Positions 1 to 9,621 of a DNA stretch of 64,000 nucleotides are shown here, piece by piece. Each line of letters opens with the position of its first letter. Positions within the stretch are counted from its first letter, which is position 1. The stretch is from Arthrobacter zhangbolii (GTDB lineage: Bacteria; Actinomycetota; Actinomycetes; Actinomycetales; Micrococcaceae), in the NCBI RefSeq assembly GCF_022869865.1, contig NZ_CP094984.1, forward strand, positions 2,108,001 to 2,172,000, in the 5' to 3' direction. The notes under the pieces were generated by a model that worked only from the letters and a program-made list of their open reading frames with translations, made no database searches and was not told the origin of the DNA. A program made the position numbers and the translations under genes.

Positions 1-907
<907 letters not shown>

Positions 908-3046
908 TTACAGCATGCAGGAAACGCAGCCCTCAACCTCGGTGCCTTCCAGGGCGAGCTGGCGCAGGCGGATGTAGTAGATGGTCTTGATGCCCTTGCG
1001 CCAGGCGTAGATCTGCGCCTTGTTGATGTCGCGGGTGGTGGCGGTGTCCTTGAAGAACAACGTCAGGGACAGGCCCTGGTCCACGTGCTGCGTGGCAGCG
1101 GCGTAGGTGTCGATGATCTTCTCGTAGCCGATTTCGTAAGCATCCTGGTAGTACTCCAGGTTGTCATTGGTCAGGTACGGGGCCGGGTAGTAGACACGTC
1201 CCAGCTTGCCTTCCTTGCGGATCTCGATCTTCGACGCCACCGGGTGGATGGAGGAGGTGGAGTTGTTGATGTAGGAGATCGAGCCGGTGGGCGGCACGGC
1301 CTGCAGGTTCTGGTTGTAGATGCCGTGGGCCATCACCGAATCCCGCAGCTCGGCCCAGTCAGCCTGGGTCGGGATCTTCACGCCGGCGAACAGTTCGCGC
1401 ACCCGCTCGGTCTGCGGTACCCATTCGGAGTTGATGTACTTCTCGAAGTACTCACCCGTGGCGTACTTGGACCGCTCAAAGCCGGCGAACTTGCGGCCGG
1501 TCTCGATGGAGAGCAGGTTTGAGGCCCGCACGGCGTGGTAGACCACCGTGTAGAAGTAGATGTTGGTGAAGTCGATGCCCTCTTCGGAACCGTAGTGGAC
1601 CCGCTCGCGGGCCAGGTAGCCGTGCAGGTTCATCTGGCCCAGGCCAATGGCGTGGGACTGGTCGTTGCCCTTGGCAATGGACGGAACGGAGCCGATGTGG
1701 CTCATGTCCGAGACAGCGGTCAGCGCACGGATGGCTGTTTCAATGGTCCGGCCGAAGTCCGGGGAGTCCATGGTCTTGGCGATGTTCAGCGAGCCAAGGT
1801 TGCAGGAGATGTCCTTGCCGGTCTCGTCGTAGGACAGGTCATCCTTGTACGTGGTGGGCTCGGAGACCTGGAGGATTTCCGAGCACAGGTTGGACATGAT
1901 GATCTTGCCGTCGATCGGGTTGGCACGGTTTACCGTGTCCTCGAACATGATGTACGGGTAGCCGGACTCGAACTGGATCTCGGCAAGGGTCTGGAAGAAC
2001 TCGCGGGCACGGATCTTGGTCTTCTTGATCCGGGCGTCGTCCACCATCTCGTAGTACTTCTCGGTGACCGAGATGTCGGAGAACGGCATGCCGTAGACCT
2101 TCTCGACGTCGTACGGGGAGAACAGGTACATGTCCTCGTCGCGCTTGGCCAGTTCGAAGGTGATGTCCGGAACGACGACGCCGAGGGAGAGGGTCTTGAT
2201 GCGGATCTTCTCGTCCGCGTTCTCACGCTTGGTGTCCAGGAACCGGTTGATGTCCGGGTGGTGGGCGTGCAGGTACACGGCACCGGCGCCCTGGCGGGCA
2301 CCGAGCTGGTTGGCGTAGGAGAAGCTGTCTTCGAGGAGCTTCATCACGGGGATCACGCCGGAGGACTGGTTCTCGATCTGCTTGATCGGCGCGCCGACCT
2401 CGCGGATGTTGGTCAGCGCGAAGGCCACGCCGCCGCCGCGCTTGGAGAGCTGCAGTGCGGAGTTGATGGAGCGGCCAATGGACTCCATGTTGTCTTCGAT
2501 GCGCAGCAGGAAGCAGGAGACCAGCTCGCCGCGCTGGGCCTTGCCGGCGTTCAGGAAGGTGGGGGTGGCGGGCTGGAAGCGGCCCTCGATGATTTCATCC
2601 ACCATCTGCACGGCCAGCTTCTCGTCGCCGCGGGCAAGGTGCAGCGCAACCATGCACACGCGGTCCTCGTAGCGCTCCAGGTAACGCTTGCCGTCGAAGG
2701 TCTTCAGCGTGTAGGAGGTGTAGAACTTGAACGCGCCCAGGAAGGTCTCGAAACGGAACTTCTTCTTGTAGGCACGCTGGTAAAGGTCCTTGATGAAGTT
2801 CATGGAGTACTGGTCGAGCGTTTCGCGCTCGTAGTACTCATTCTTCACCAGGTATTCCAGCTTCTCTTCCAGGTCGTGGAAGAACACCGTGTTGTTGTTA
2901 ACGTGCTGGAGGAAGTACTGGCGCGCAGCAGCGCGGTCGGCGTCGAACTGGATCTCGCCGTTCTTGCCGTACAGGTTCAGCATGGCGTTGAGCTCGTGAT
3001 AGCCCAGGTCCTTGTAAGCCTCGGGGAGCTCCTTGGAGGCTGTCAT
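908..3046 (-). CDS. nrdE: Class Ib ribonucleotide reductase alpha subunit NrdE
   Basis: This is the catalytic large subunit (about 712 residues, normal for NrdE), which reduces ribonucleoside diphosphates with electrons from NrdH. The N-terminus matches the family ([19 protein letters not shown]), the barrel core is intact, and the C-terminal tail ends with the redox pair CVSC used for re-reduction. I chose the ATG at 3046 because it forms an ATGA overlap with the nrdI stop, which suggests translational coupling. A TTG at 3073 would add nine residues and is the main alternative. Transcription should come from the NrdR-controlled promoter upstream of nrdH. Confidence 0.96.
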   Translation of the reverse strand: MTASKELPEAYKDLGYHELNAMLNLYGKNGEIQFDADRAAARQYFLQHVNNNTVFFHDLEEKLEYLVKNEYYERETLDQYSMNFIKDLYQRAYKKKFRFETFLGAFKFYTSYTLKTFDGKRYLERYEDRVCMVALHLARGDEKLAVQMVDEIIEGRFQPATPTFLNAGKAQRGELVSCFLLRIEDNMESIGRSINSALQLSKRGGGVAFALTNIREVGAPIKQIENQSSGVIPVMKLLEDSFSYANQLGARQGAGAVYLHAHHPDINRFLDTKRENADEKIRIKTLSLGVVVPDITFELAKRDEDMYLFSPYDVEKVYGMPFSDISVTEKYYEMVDDARIKKTKIRAREFFQTLAEIQFESGYPYIMFEDTVNRANPIDGKIIMSNLCSEILQVSEPTTYKDDLSYDETGKDISCNLGSLNIAKTMDSPDFGRTIETAIRALTAVSDMSHIGSVPSIAKGNDQSHAIGLGQMNLHGYLARERVHYGSEEGIDFTNIYFYTVVYHAVRASNLLSIETGRKFAGFERSKYATGEYFEKYINSEWVPQTERVRELFAGVKIPTQADWAELRDSVMAHGIYNQNLQAVPPTGSISYINNSTSSIHPVASKIEIRKEGKLGRVYYPAPYLTNDNLEYYQDAYEIGYEKIIDTYAAATQHVDQGLSLTLFFKDTATTRDINKAQIYAWRKGIKTIYYIRLRQLALEGTEVEGCVSCML

Positions 3047-3549
3047 GCCGGCTTCTGCGACTGATGTGTCCAAAACTTTTCCAATCCTTCGTTAACCTTG
3101 GCGACGTCCTCGGACGTGCCCATGAGTTCAAATCGATACAGCACGGGGACCTGGCATTTCACGGCGATGATGTCCGCCGCGAGGCAATAGGAGTCCCCGA
3201 AGTTTGTGTTGCCCGCCCCAATCACTCCCCGGATCAAGGAGCGGTTGCGCTCGTTGTTCAGGAACTTGATGACCTGTTTGGGCACGGCGCCCTTGGCCGC
3301 GGCCCCCGGCTGTGCTGCGGTTCCCCCGTAGGTGGGGAGCAGCAGCACATAGGGCCGGCGGGCCAGCAGGGTGGGCCGGGGAGTGTGGAGCGGGAGCTGG
3401 GCCGCGGGGACCCCGAGCTTTTGTACAAAGCGTCGGGTGTACCCGGAGGCCGATGAGAAGTAAATCAGGGACGCGTCCGTTTCCGGGTGCCTCTCTTCTG
3501 CGGATGCCTCTGCCGGAATGCCGGCCTGGTCTGCCATCCCCAGTGTCAT
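3043..3549 (-). CDS. nrdI: Flavodoxin-like RNR maturation protein NrdI
   Basis: NrdI is an FMN flavodoxin-like protein that supplies the oxidant for assembling the manganese tyrosyl cofactor of NrdF. The 168-residue product shows the family start ([15 protein letters not shown], near residues 28-42), the LLLPTYGG segment and the [12 protein letters not shown] loop that contacts the flavin. The roughly 25 residues before the first strand are an extra N-terminal tail compared with the shortest NrdI proteins. AGGAG lies 11 bases before the ATG at 3549. Its stop overlaps the nrdE start by four bases. The gene sits between nrdH and nrdE, as in other actinobacteria. Confidence 0.95.
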   Translation of the reverse strand: MTLGMADQAGIPAEASAEERHPETDASLIYFSSASGYTRRFVQKLGVPAAQLPLHTPRPTLLARRPYVLLLPTYGGTAAQPGAAAKGAVPKQVIKFLNNERNRSLIRGVIGAGNTNFGDSYCLAADIIAVKCQVPVLYRFELMGTSEDVAKVNEGLEKFWTHQSQKPA

Positions 3550-3655
3550 GGTTGCTGCGCTCCTGACGGGTTCTGCGCGGGTGGTGCGTGGTGCATGGTG
3601 CGGTGATGCGAGGTGCTGCTAAGGGAAACCGTGGGCCGCAGGGCCCGTGGGATTC

Positions 3656-3901
3656 TTAGGCGACGGAGGAGACCTGCGCCTGGGCCAGCTCTTCGATCTT
3701 GTCGGGACGGAAGCCGGACCAGGAGTCCTGCTCGGTGACGACAACGGGGGCCTGCATGTAGCCCATGGAACGGACGCGCTCAAGGGCCTCGGGGTCCTGG
3801 GACATGTCCACGCTCTGGTACACAATGCCCTTCTTGTCGAGGGCGCGGTAGGTGGCGTTGCACTGAACGCAGGCGGGCTTGGTGTAAACCGTAACGGTCA
3901 T
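3656..3901 (-). CDS. nrdH: Glutaredoxin-like protein NrdH
   Basis: This is the small (81-residue) thioredoxin-fold electron donor for NrdE/NrdF. The redox centre CVQC lies at residues 12-15 (YTKPACVQCNATYRAL), and the C-terminal half carries the NrdH-type SGFRPDKI segment. A GGGGAGA ribosome binding site precedes the ATG at 3901. It is the first gene of the operon; 106 bases separate it from nrdI, so the messenger probably continues through. A leader of roughly 120 bases lies between the predicted start site and the gene. Confidence 0.96.
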   Translation of the reverse strand: MTVTVYTKPACVQCNATYRALDKKGIVYQSVDMSQDPEALERVRSMGYMQAPVVVTEQDSWSGFRPDKIEELAQAQVSSVA

Positions 3902-4031
3902 GGTCTGGTCTCCCCTAGTGAAGCTGTGAAAGCTGTTCTGTTGCTGGGTTTTGGTTGCTGGTTGTAGCCGGGTGAAGTCTGTTGCTGCGGTGATGCGGGA
4001 GCTTTCTGTGAAGCTCGAAGTCTGTTCCTAG

Positions 4032-4072
4032 ATACTACATCCAGTTACCTGCCCAGACACTACATCTAGTGC
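4032..4072 (-). promoter_or_regulatory. nrdHIEF promoter with two NrdR-type boxes
   Basis: Two 16-base elements resemble the NrdR consensus acaCwAtATaTwGtgt: 4032-4047 (atactacatccagtta, weaker) and 4057-4072 (acactacatctagtgc, strong). Their centres are 25 bases apart. On the minus strand the first box contains TAGTAT, a plausible -10, and the second lies over the -35 zone, which suits repression by NrdR bound to ATP or dATP. The nrdR gene is not in the window. The rest of the 3902-4341 gap shows no gene. The boxes are seen directly; the regulator assignment is inference from family knowledge. Confidence 0.75.
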
Positions 4073-4292
4073 GCACCTCTAGGGGGAACCCCCACATGAT
4101 GTATTACAAGTATGTCATTACAGGGGGTCTTCGTCCACAGTTTGTGCACAGGGATTACCGCGGTATTCGTGAGGTTTACGCGGTTCCGGCAGGGTTCTCC
4201 ACAGCCTGTGCAGAACCGAATGCACATGTGACGAGATCGGCAAGATGCTTGCGTGTCGCGTACCGTGGGCGTGTCGCCTCTAGTACCCCCGA

Positions 4293-4308
4293 ACACTAGA
4301 TATTGTGG
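4293..4308 (+). promoter_or_regulatory. Third NrdR-like box, upstream of the LysR gene
   Basis: The 16 bases acactagatattgtgg match the conserved core positions of the NrdR consensus closely. They lie 34 bases before the LysR-type gene and overlap its likely -10 region (tagata/tattgt). A weaker half-like element (ctagt around 4280-4284) is centred roughly 21 bases upstream. The distance to the nrdH promoter is about 230 bases, so the site more likely controls the divergent LysR gene than nrdH. Confidence 0.5.
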
Positions 4309-4341
4309 TCGACGCCCCGGGGCAACGAAGAAGGAGCTGGC

Positions 4342-5280
4342 ATGGTGAACCCGATCCATTTGAAGACCCTCCTTGAGGTGCTCCGTACCGGCTCCTTCGC
4401 CGCCGCAGCCCTGCGCCTGGGGTACACCGCCTCCGCCGTGTCGCAGCAGATGTCCGCCCTCGAGCGGGACACGGGCACCCAGCTGTTTGTCCGCTCTGCC
4501 CGCACGGCCTCCCCCACTGAGGCCGCCGTTGTGATGGCCCGGCACGCCGCGAAGGTGCTGACGGACATGGACGCACTTCTGGCCGCAGCTGCGCGGACCG
4601 GCCAGGACACCGGACACGAACTGCGGTTGGGTATCTTTCCCAGCCTCGCCACGTTCGCCCTGCCGGAGCTGCTCTCCTCCCCCGGCTGGCAGGAGCTGGG
4701 CATCAGCCTGAAGCTCTCCGTTGCCGAGCCTGCCCAAACCATCCAGGGACTGCGCACCGGCGGGGACCTGGACGTCGCACTGGTGTACCAGGTGGGTCAG
4801 GGCGGACTTGCCTGGCCGTCCACGATCAGCCGCCAGTGGCTCGGGGATGACAATTTCAGGGTGGTGCTGCCGGAGTCCTGGGGAATCCGCGACGGCGCGG
4901 AAGTCACTGCCGAGCAGCTCGCCGGCATGCCCTGGATCATGCATCATCCCGGCACGCCGGATGCACTGGTGATTGAGCGGCTGTTTGCCAGCTGCAGCCT
5001 GCACCCCCGGGTCTCTGCATGGTGCGATGACTTCAACGCCAGCCTGGCCATGGCCGCGGCAGGCCTGGGCGCGGCCCTGGTGCCGGAACTGGCCATGCTG
5101 AACCGGCCCGCGGGGACGGTGGTGCTGGACGTGCCGGAGATCCGGCTGGCCCGCAGCATTTTCGCCCTTCTTATTCACGAACAGAACGTGCAGGTGCGCC
5201 TGTTCCTGGACCGGCTGGCGGACGTTTTGGGCAGTCGGAGCATTGTGCCGCTGCCCACATCCGGCAGCCGGGACGGCTGA
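4342..5280 (+). CDS. LysR family transcriptional regulator
   Basis: The N-terminal winged helix-turn-helix (residues about 3-62: LKTLLEVLRTGSFAAAALRLGYTASAVSQQ in two runs) is typical of LysR proteins. It is followed by a periplasmic-binding-like effector domain to residue 312. The ATG at 4342 is preceded by AAGGAG; an in-frame TTG at 4303 would place the start inside an operator-like palindrome and is rejected. The gene is divergent from nrdHIEF and 40 bases upstream of a FUSC membrane protein on the same strand, which is the more likely target by neighbourhood. The effector is unknown. Control of nrd genes cannot be excluded because the two share the intergenic region. Confidence 0.9.
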   Translation: MVNPIHLKTLLEVLRTGSFAAAALRLGYTASAVSQQMSALERDTGTQLFVRSARTASPTEAAVVMARHAAKVLTDMDALLAAAARTGQDTGHELRLGIFPSLATFALPELLSSPGWQELGISLKLSVAEPAQTIQGLRTGGDLDVALVYQVGQGGLAWPSTISRQWLGDDNFRVVLPESWGIRDGAEVTAEQLAGMPWIMHHPGTPDALVIERLFASCSLHPRVSAWCDDFNASLAMAAAGLGAALVPELAMLNRPAGTVVLDVPEIRLARSIFALLIHEQNVQVRLFLDRLADVLGSRSIVPLPTSGSRDG

Positions 5281-5320
5281 AAAATCGTCGTCCCGGCACC
5301 GCCGGGGCAATACTGGCCTA

Positions 5321-6415
5321 ATGACCACCGGCGAACAGTCCCTCTACAAACGGTCATTCAGTGCCGTCACCAACCGGGTTACCGGCTTCCTGCGCTACAC
5401 GCGCCTTCAGCTCGCACTGAAGGCTGCCATCGCCGTCGGCATTGCCTGGACCCTGGCCCCGCACGTCCCCGGGGTGGCATCACAGTACCCGTACTACGCA
5501 CCGCTGGGCGCGCTGGTGAGCATGTATCCCACCGTCTTCGGTTCCCTGCGAACCGGCCTGCAGACCCTGGCCGGTCTCGTGGTGGGCATGGCCCTGGCCC
5601 TGGGCGCGCTGCTCTTCGGTGCCCCGAATGTCCTGACCATTTCCCTGATTGTGGGACTCGGCGTCCTGCTGGCCGGCCTGCCCCATCTGGGCGCCTCGGG
5701 CCGGGATTACGTGCCTGTCGCCGCACTGTTTGTACTGGTACTAGGCGGTGATGATCCGGACGGGTATTCCTTCGGCTATATGGTGCAGATGCTGGTCGGA
5801 GTCGTCGTCGGGCTGGTCGTCAACGCCACCGTGTTCCCGCCGCTGCACCTGAACGGCGTCGTGAACGGACTCGTGGCCCTGCGCCAGTCACTTGCCAGGC
5901 AGCTGCGGGACATGGGCAGCGCCCTAGGAGAAACCTGGCCGCCGGAGCATGAGGAATGGTCCCGTCGCGAAAGCGAGCTGGACGGGCTTACCGGCGAGGT
6001 TCGGGAGGCCGTGGAACTGGCTGACAGCAGCCGCCACGGAAATATCCGCAGCCGCAAGTACCGGCGCGACTTCGACGCCGACTACCGGGCCCTGCGGGCG
6101 ATGGAGCGCGCAACGGCACACGTTAAGGACATGACAGACGTGCTCACGGACGCCATCTGGCGCAACCCGGAGAACGTGGCAGTCCCGGCGCCGCTGGCCG
6201 AGCCGCTGGCCAGGGCCGTGGCGGCGTGCGCTGAAGCCGTGGAGGTTTGGGATCCGGAAAGCGACGAGCATGCGGCGGCCACCGAGTCCCTGGTCGAGCT
6301 GGTGCGCCTGGTGAACACCTCGGGTTCCGCCGACAGTCCGGTAGATGCCACCGCGGCAATGGCCATGGACCTTCGCCGCATCCTGCGCACCGTTAGTACG
6401 GTGGCCGAACAGTAG
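5321..6415 (+). CDS. FUSC family membrane protein (aromatic acid exporter-like)
   Basis: This 364-residue protein opens with a short cytoplasmic segment, then hydrophobic helices from about residue 25 to 180 rich in Gly, Val and Leu, and ends in a soluble helical half with charged coiled segments. That half-size FUSC/ArAE layout is found in actinobacteria and is linked to efflux of aromatic acids or similar compounds. The start MTTGEQSLYKRSF at 5321 is preferred because upstream residues are not hydrophobic and resemble non-coding sequence; no strong ribosome binding site is visible. It follows the LysR gene closely and may be its target. The substrate is not predictable. Confidence 0.8.
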   Translation: MTTGEQSLYKRSFSAVTNRVTGFLRYTRLQLALKAAIAVGIAWTLAPHVPGVASQYPYYAPLGALVSMYPTVFGSLRTGLQTLAGLVVGMALALGALLFGAPNVLTISLIVGLGVLLAGLPHLGASGRDYVPVAALFVLVLGGDDPDGYSFGYMVQMLVGVVVGLVVNATVFPPLHLNGVVNGLVALRQSLARQLRDMGSALGETWPPEHEEWSRRESELDGLTGEVREAVELADSSRHGNIRSRKYRRDFDADYRALRAMERATAHVKDMTDVLTDAIWRNPENVAVPAPLAEPLARAVAACAEAVEVWDPESDEHAAATESLVELVRLVNTSGSADSPVDATAAMAMDLRRILRTVSTVAEQ

Positions 6416-6541
6416 TTGCAGGACATCGGGAACAATTCTTTCCAATGTCTGAATGCCGCAGCAGCGCTGGGAAGGGCGGCCCTCAGGGAACCCTGCACCC
6501 GCAGGCAACGGTTGACACTTTTCCGCACAGTGGCAGACTCG

Positions 6542-6553
6542 CACTACATAGTG
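6542..6553. promoter_or_regulatory. Short perfect palindrome upstream of lipoprotein gene
   Basis: The bases cacta-ca-tagtg form a 12-base inverted repeat in the gap 6416-6641, about 90 bases before the lipoprotein start. A TTGACA lies at 6512-6517 without a well-spaced -10. The palindrome resembles half of an NrdR-type site but mismatches it in the core. Binding factor unknown. Confidence 0.3.
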
Positions 6554-6641
6554 GAAAGTTGACGCACCATCCGTTGGGGTCGGCCGCCCGTGAATCCGGG
6601 CAGACATTTATGGTGGGCCTCCCGAGTACAGGGGGAACCAA

Positions 6642-7151
6642 ATGCCAGCGAAAATGCACAGGAGTACAGGCACGATATTCGCTGCCATGGCGGTGACCGT
6701 CATGGCCGCCTCCGGATGTTCCGGAATGGAGACAGACGGCGGTTCCACGGACACCGCCGCCACTGAAGTCCCGGTGACAGAGCAAACCCGATCGGTGACC
6801 GGTACGCCTGCCGCTGAACCCCGGGACAGGGGCCCGCTCGTCACGCGGATCAAGACCAACGACGACGGCGCGCCCGGCTCCATGACGGTCGAAGGACTCA
6901 CCACGGATTCGGAGGCCCTTGAGTTCGAGGTGGCCTGCGACCGGGAGGACACCATCAGGGTAGAGGTTGCGCGGATCGGTTTTGTGCAGATGACCTGCCC
7001 CATGACCGAGGGCCTGACCCATACCACCACCATGGACATCAGCGGCTTGGAACAGGACATAACGACGGGTGAGCGTGAACTGCAGATCACGGCCACCGGG
7101 ACCGAAGGCACGGTTTGGGAAGTAGCGGTCACCAAGGCGGACCGGGCCTGA
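6642..7151 (+). CDS. Putative secreted lipoprotein, function unknown
   Basis: The 169-residue product has a lipoprotein signal: a basic start (MPAKMHR), a hydrophobic stretch and the lipobox AASGC with the modified cysteine at residue 26. A Thr/Glu-rich linker follows (about residues 27-60). The rest is a compact beta-rich domain (residues about 62-165) with a possible disulfide pair in the ACDRED and MTCPM segments. An AGGGGGA ribosome binding site precedes the ATG. It stands alone between the FUSC gene and the convergent App1 gene. I do not recognise a family; it should be anchored on the outer face of the membrane. Confidence 0.75.
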   Translation: MPAKMHRSTGTIFAAMAVTVMAASGCSGMETDGGSTDTAATEVPVTEQTRSVTGTPAAEPRDRGPLVTRIKTNDDGAPGSMTVEGLTTDSEALEFEVACDREDTIRVEVARIGFVQMTCPMTEGLTHTTTMDISGLEQDITTGERELQITATGTEGTVWEVAVTKADRA

Positions 7152-7184
7152 CTCCGCGGCGGACCCGCGGCGCGGCCCCTCCCC

Positions 7185-8258
7185 CTATTCGGCCTCGGTG
7201 AGCAGGCCCAGCTCGGCCAGCTGCCGTGACATTCCCGCCCCGTCAGGTGCATAGATCCACGGCACGTCAACCGGTGTCTGGCCGGGACGGCCCGTCCGTC
7301 CGCCAGCCAGGACGGCTTCGCCGGCGGAGAGCTGGCGGATGGCAATAGCCCGCACCTTGTCGGGGTGTTCCTGCGCGAAGGCGGCATAGATCTCTTCATC
7401 ATGTTGGCCGTCGTCGCCGATCAGCAGCCACTGGATGTCCGGGAATTCCTCCGTCAGGCGGGCCAGCTGGGTGCGCTTGTGTGCCTGGCCGCTGCGGAAC
7501 CAGCGGTCGGTGGTGGGGCCCCAGTCGGTGAGCAGCAGGGGGCCGGCAGGGTAAAGGTTCCGCGTGATGAAACGGGTCAGTGTTGCTGCCACGTTCCATG
7601 CTCCGGTGGAGAGGTAAAAGACCGGGCCTACCGGATTCTGGCGGGCGAGCCTGTCCATCATCACGGCCATGCCGGGGGTGGGGGTGCGTGCGTGTTCATC
7701 CAGCACAAAGGTGTTCCAGGCTGCCAGCATCGGCCGCGGCAGGGCGGTGACCATGATGGTGTCGTCAATGTCTGAAACCACACCCACCCTGGCCGCAGGA
7801 TCCACCACATAGACCGGGGCCACCGTTTCTTCCCCGTCCTCGGAATGCAGGGTCACGGTGGTCCAGCCGGGCTCCATCTGCGCTGGCAGGCGAACATCAA
7901 TCACGCCGCCGCGGTCCGCGGTGACTACGTGTTTGCTGTCCCCCACCTGAACAGTGATGGTGGCCTTGTTGACCGGGGGGCTGATGAAGTTGCGCCAGCC
8001 GCGGATGCCGTCGGCAATGGCCTTGGACGCCAGGGACTTTTCGTTTCCGCGGAAGTATCCGGGCTTGGCCAGGACGACGCGGCCCAGCACCCGCACCCAG
8101 GTGGTGGAACCGTACCCGGTGAACGGCAGGACAGTCTGAACGTCTCCCCGCTTTCGGGCATGTTCCTCACGCCACGCATGCAGGGAATCCTCCAGGCGCA
8201 TACCGAGGTGGGCAACCGGGGTTTTCCCGGCGGGACGGTCCGTCGTGTTGTGTGCCAT
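7185..8258 (-). CDS. App1 family phosphatase (DUF2183, HAD-like)
   Basis: The 357-residue protein contains the App1 catalytic domain. The motif DIDDTIMVT (about residues 165-173) is the DxDxT signature, with later segments FYLSTGAWN and LLIGDDGQHDEEIY supplying the other HAD motifs. The yeast relative is an actin-patch phosphatidate phosphatase. Bacterial members are uncharacterised but keep the catalytic aspartates, so phosphatidic acid or another phosphoester is a likely substrate. There is no signal peptide or transmembrane helix. It is convergent with the lipoprotein gene and downstream of the desaturase on the same strand, separated from it by a hairpin. Confidence 0.88.
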   Translation of the reverse strand: MAHNTTDRPAGKTPVAHLGMRLEDSLHAWREEHARKRGDVQTVLPFTGYGSTTWVRVLGRVVLAKPGYFRGNEKSLASKAIADGIRGWRNFISPPVNKATITVQVGDSKHVVTADRGGVIDVRLPAQMEPGWTTVTLHSEDGEETVAPVYVVDPAARVGVVSDIDDTIMVTALPRPMLAAWNTFVLDEHARTPTPGMAVMMDRLARQNPVGPVFYLSTGAWNVAATLTRFITRNLYPAGPLLLTDWGPTTDRWFRSGQAHKRTQLARLTEEFPDIQWLLIGDDGQHDEEIYAAFAQEHPDKVRAIAIRQLSAGEAVLAGGRTGRPGQTPVDVPWIYAPDGAGMSRQLAELGLLTEAE

Positions 8259-8280
8259 TTTCCCAGTCTGTCAGAAACGG

Positions 8281-8304
8281 GCGGCCGCCGTTTCCGGCGG
8301 CCGC
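8281..8304 (-). terminator. Hairpin after the desaturase gene
   Basis: A perfect 10-base stem (gcggccgccg / cggcggccgc) with a TTTC loop lies between the desaturase stop and the App1 start. On the minus strand it is followed by CCGTTTCTG, so the U-tract is weak. It probably ends desaturase transcripts at least in part. Confidence 0.5.
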
Positions 8305-8319
8305 ATCGGCTTCCCTGCG

Positions 8320-9417
8320 TTAGACCCGGTATTTCGTTGTCACCGGGCAGTCGAACGGATCGCGGGCGGCAAGGCCCACCTTGTTCAGATACTTCACCAC
8401 AATCCCGTAGGACTGCAGCAGGGTGGTTTCCGTATAGGGGATGGAGTGCTTGGCGCAGTGTTCCTTGACCAGTTCGCTGGCCCGGGCCAGGTGCGGCCGG
8501 GGCATGCTGGGGAAGAGGTGGTGCTCCACCTGGTAGTTCAGCCCGCCCATCAGGGTGTTCATGCCGCGGCCCACGATGTTGCGTGAGGTCAGCACCTGCC
8601 GGCTGAGGAAGTCCACCTTGGAGTCCTTCGGAATGATCGGCATGCCCTTGTGGTTCGGGGCAAAGGAAGCGCCCATGTACACGCCGAACACTGCCATCTG
8701 GACACCGATAAACGCGAACGCCATACCCACGGGAAGGAAGAAGAAGACAGCTGCCAGGTAGAGGCTCAGCCGCAGCAGGACAACGGTGATTTCCCAGGCC
8801 CGGCCCTTGACCGCGTTCTTGGAAAACAGGTGCCGGATGGAGGTGACGTGCAGGTTGATGCCTTCAAACATCAGAATCGGGAAGAACAGCCATCCCTGCC
8901 GGCGTGCAAACCATGCCATAAAACCCTTTTGCCGCGCGGCCTGTTCCGGCAGGAAGGAGATGGTGTCCATCTCGATGTCCGGGTCCTTGCCCACGGTGTT
9001 CGGGTTGGCGTGGTGCCTGCTGTGCTTGTTCATCCACCACTGGTAGCTGATGCCCACCACTGCGTTGGCCAGGAAACGGCCTGCCCGGTCATTTGCCGGA
9101 CCGGATTCGAACACCTGGCGGTGCGAAGCCTCGTGTGAAATGAAAGCGAGCTGGGTCAGCAGCACCCCCAGTGCGGCGGCGATCAGCAGCTGGAACCAGC
9201 TTTCCCCAATAAAGAATGATCCCGTTGCAGCGGCAATAAGTCCGGCGAACAGGAATGCGGCGGTGGTGATGTAGAAAGACCGCCGGCGCTTCAGCAGGCC
9301 CTCGTCACGGACGGCCTTAAGCAGTCCGGAGTAGGTGCTGGTGATACTGGCCCGGCGGGGCTTCTTTTCACTCGGCTCATCATTTACGGGTGCAGTGGGG
9401 GGTGCGGTTATGCTCAT
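8320..9417 (-). CDS. Membrane fatty acid desaturase (acyl-CoA/acyl-lipid type)
   Basis: This is a 365-residue integral membrane di-iron desaturase. Three histidine boxes are present: HEASH (95-99), HSRHH (132-136) and EHH within QVEHHLFP (298-300). Hydrophobic helices lie around residues 50-95 and 208-250. The family introduces a double bond into membrane acyl chains using O2 and an electron donor; the position cannot be read from sequence. The ATG at 9417 (MSITAPP) has AGAAGG upstream; a longer reading frame extends upstream but without family-like residues. The neighbouring lysoplasmalogenase suggests a lipid theme, but they are not one operon. Confidence 0.92.
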   Translation of the reverse strand: MSITAPPTAPVNDEPSEKKPRRASITSTYSGLLKAVRDEGLLKRRRSFYITTAAFLFAGLIAAATGSFFIGESWFQLLIAAALGVLLTQLAFISHEASHRQVFESGPANDRAGRFLANAVVGISYQWWMNKHSRHHANPNTVGKDPDIEMDTISFLPEQAARQKGFMAWFARRQGWLFFPILMFEGINLHVTSIRHLFSKNAVKGRAWEITVVLLRLSLYLAAVFFFLPVGMAFAFIGVQMAVFGVYMGASFAPNHKGMPIIPKDSKVDFLSRQVLTSRNIVGRGMNTLMGGLNYQVEHHLFPSMPRPHLARASELVKEHCAKHSIPYTETTLLQSYGIVVKYLNKVGLAARDPFDCPVTTKYRV

Positions 9418-9621
9418 TCGGCCTTCTGGTCGTCTGCGACTTCCCAGCCGAGGTGGTGAACGGATTCGTTCTGTAGATGTGACCACCCTAACCCGGAATG
9501 CTGGTATTTCGCTGTGACCGTTCCGTAATCTGCGCCGCCGTATTGACTCCCGGGGTGTCCGCGCGCCTGTCTCCGCACCGCTGGACACTGCGTTTAGGCT
9601 GTTCCAAACGGAGGAGGGCAT

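Noticed and set aside
1535-3064. Long plus-strand open frame opposite nrdE
   Set aside because: It lies wholly antisense to a clearly conserved gene and its Val/Gly/Leu-rich composition is what the GC-rich complementary frame produces.
5266-5297. Hairpin at the end of the LysR gene as a terminator
   Set aside because: The nine-base stem has a 13-base loop, overlaps the stop codon and is not followed by a T-run; LysR-FUSC read-through is as likely.
4066-5328. Minus-strand 420-codon frame opposite the LysR gene
   Set aside because: It is antisense to a recognisable LysR regulator and would extend across the nrdH promoter and NrdR boxes.
6445-6696. 83-codon plus-strand frame before the lipoprotein
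   Set aside because: It overlaps the lipoprotein start in another frame and lacks a ribosome binding site or recognisable content.
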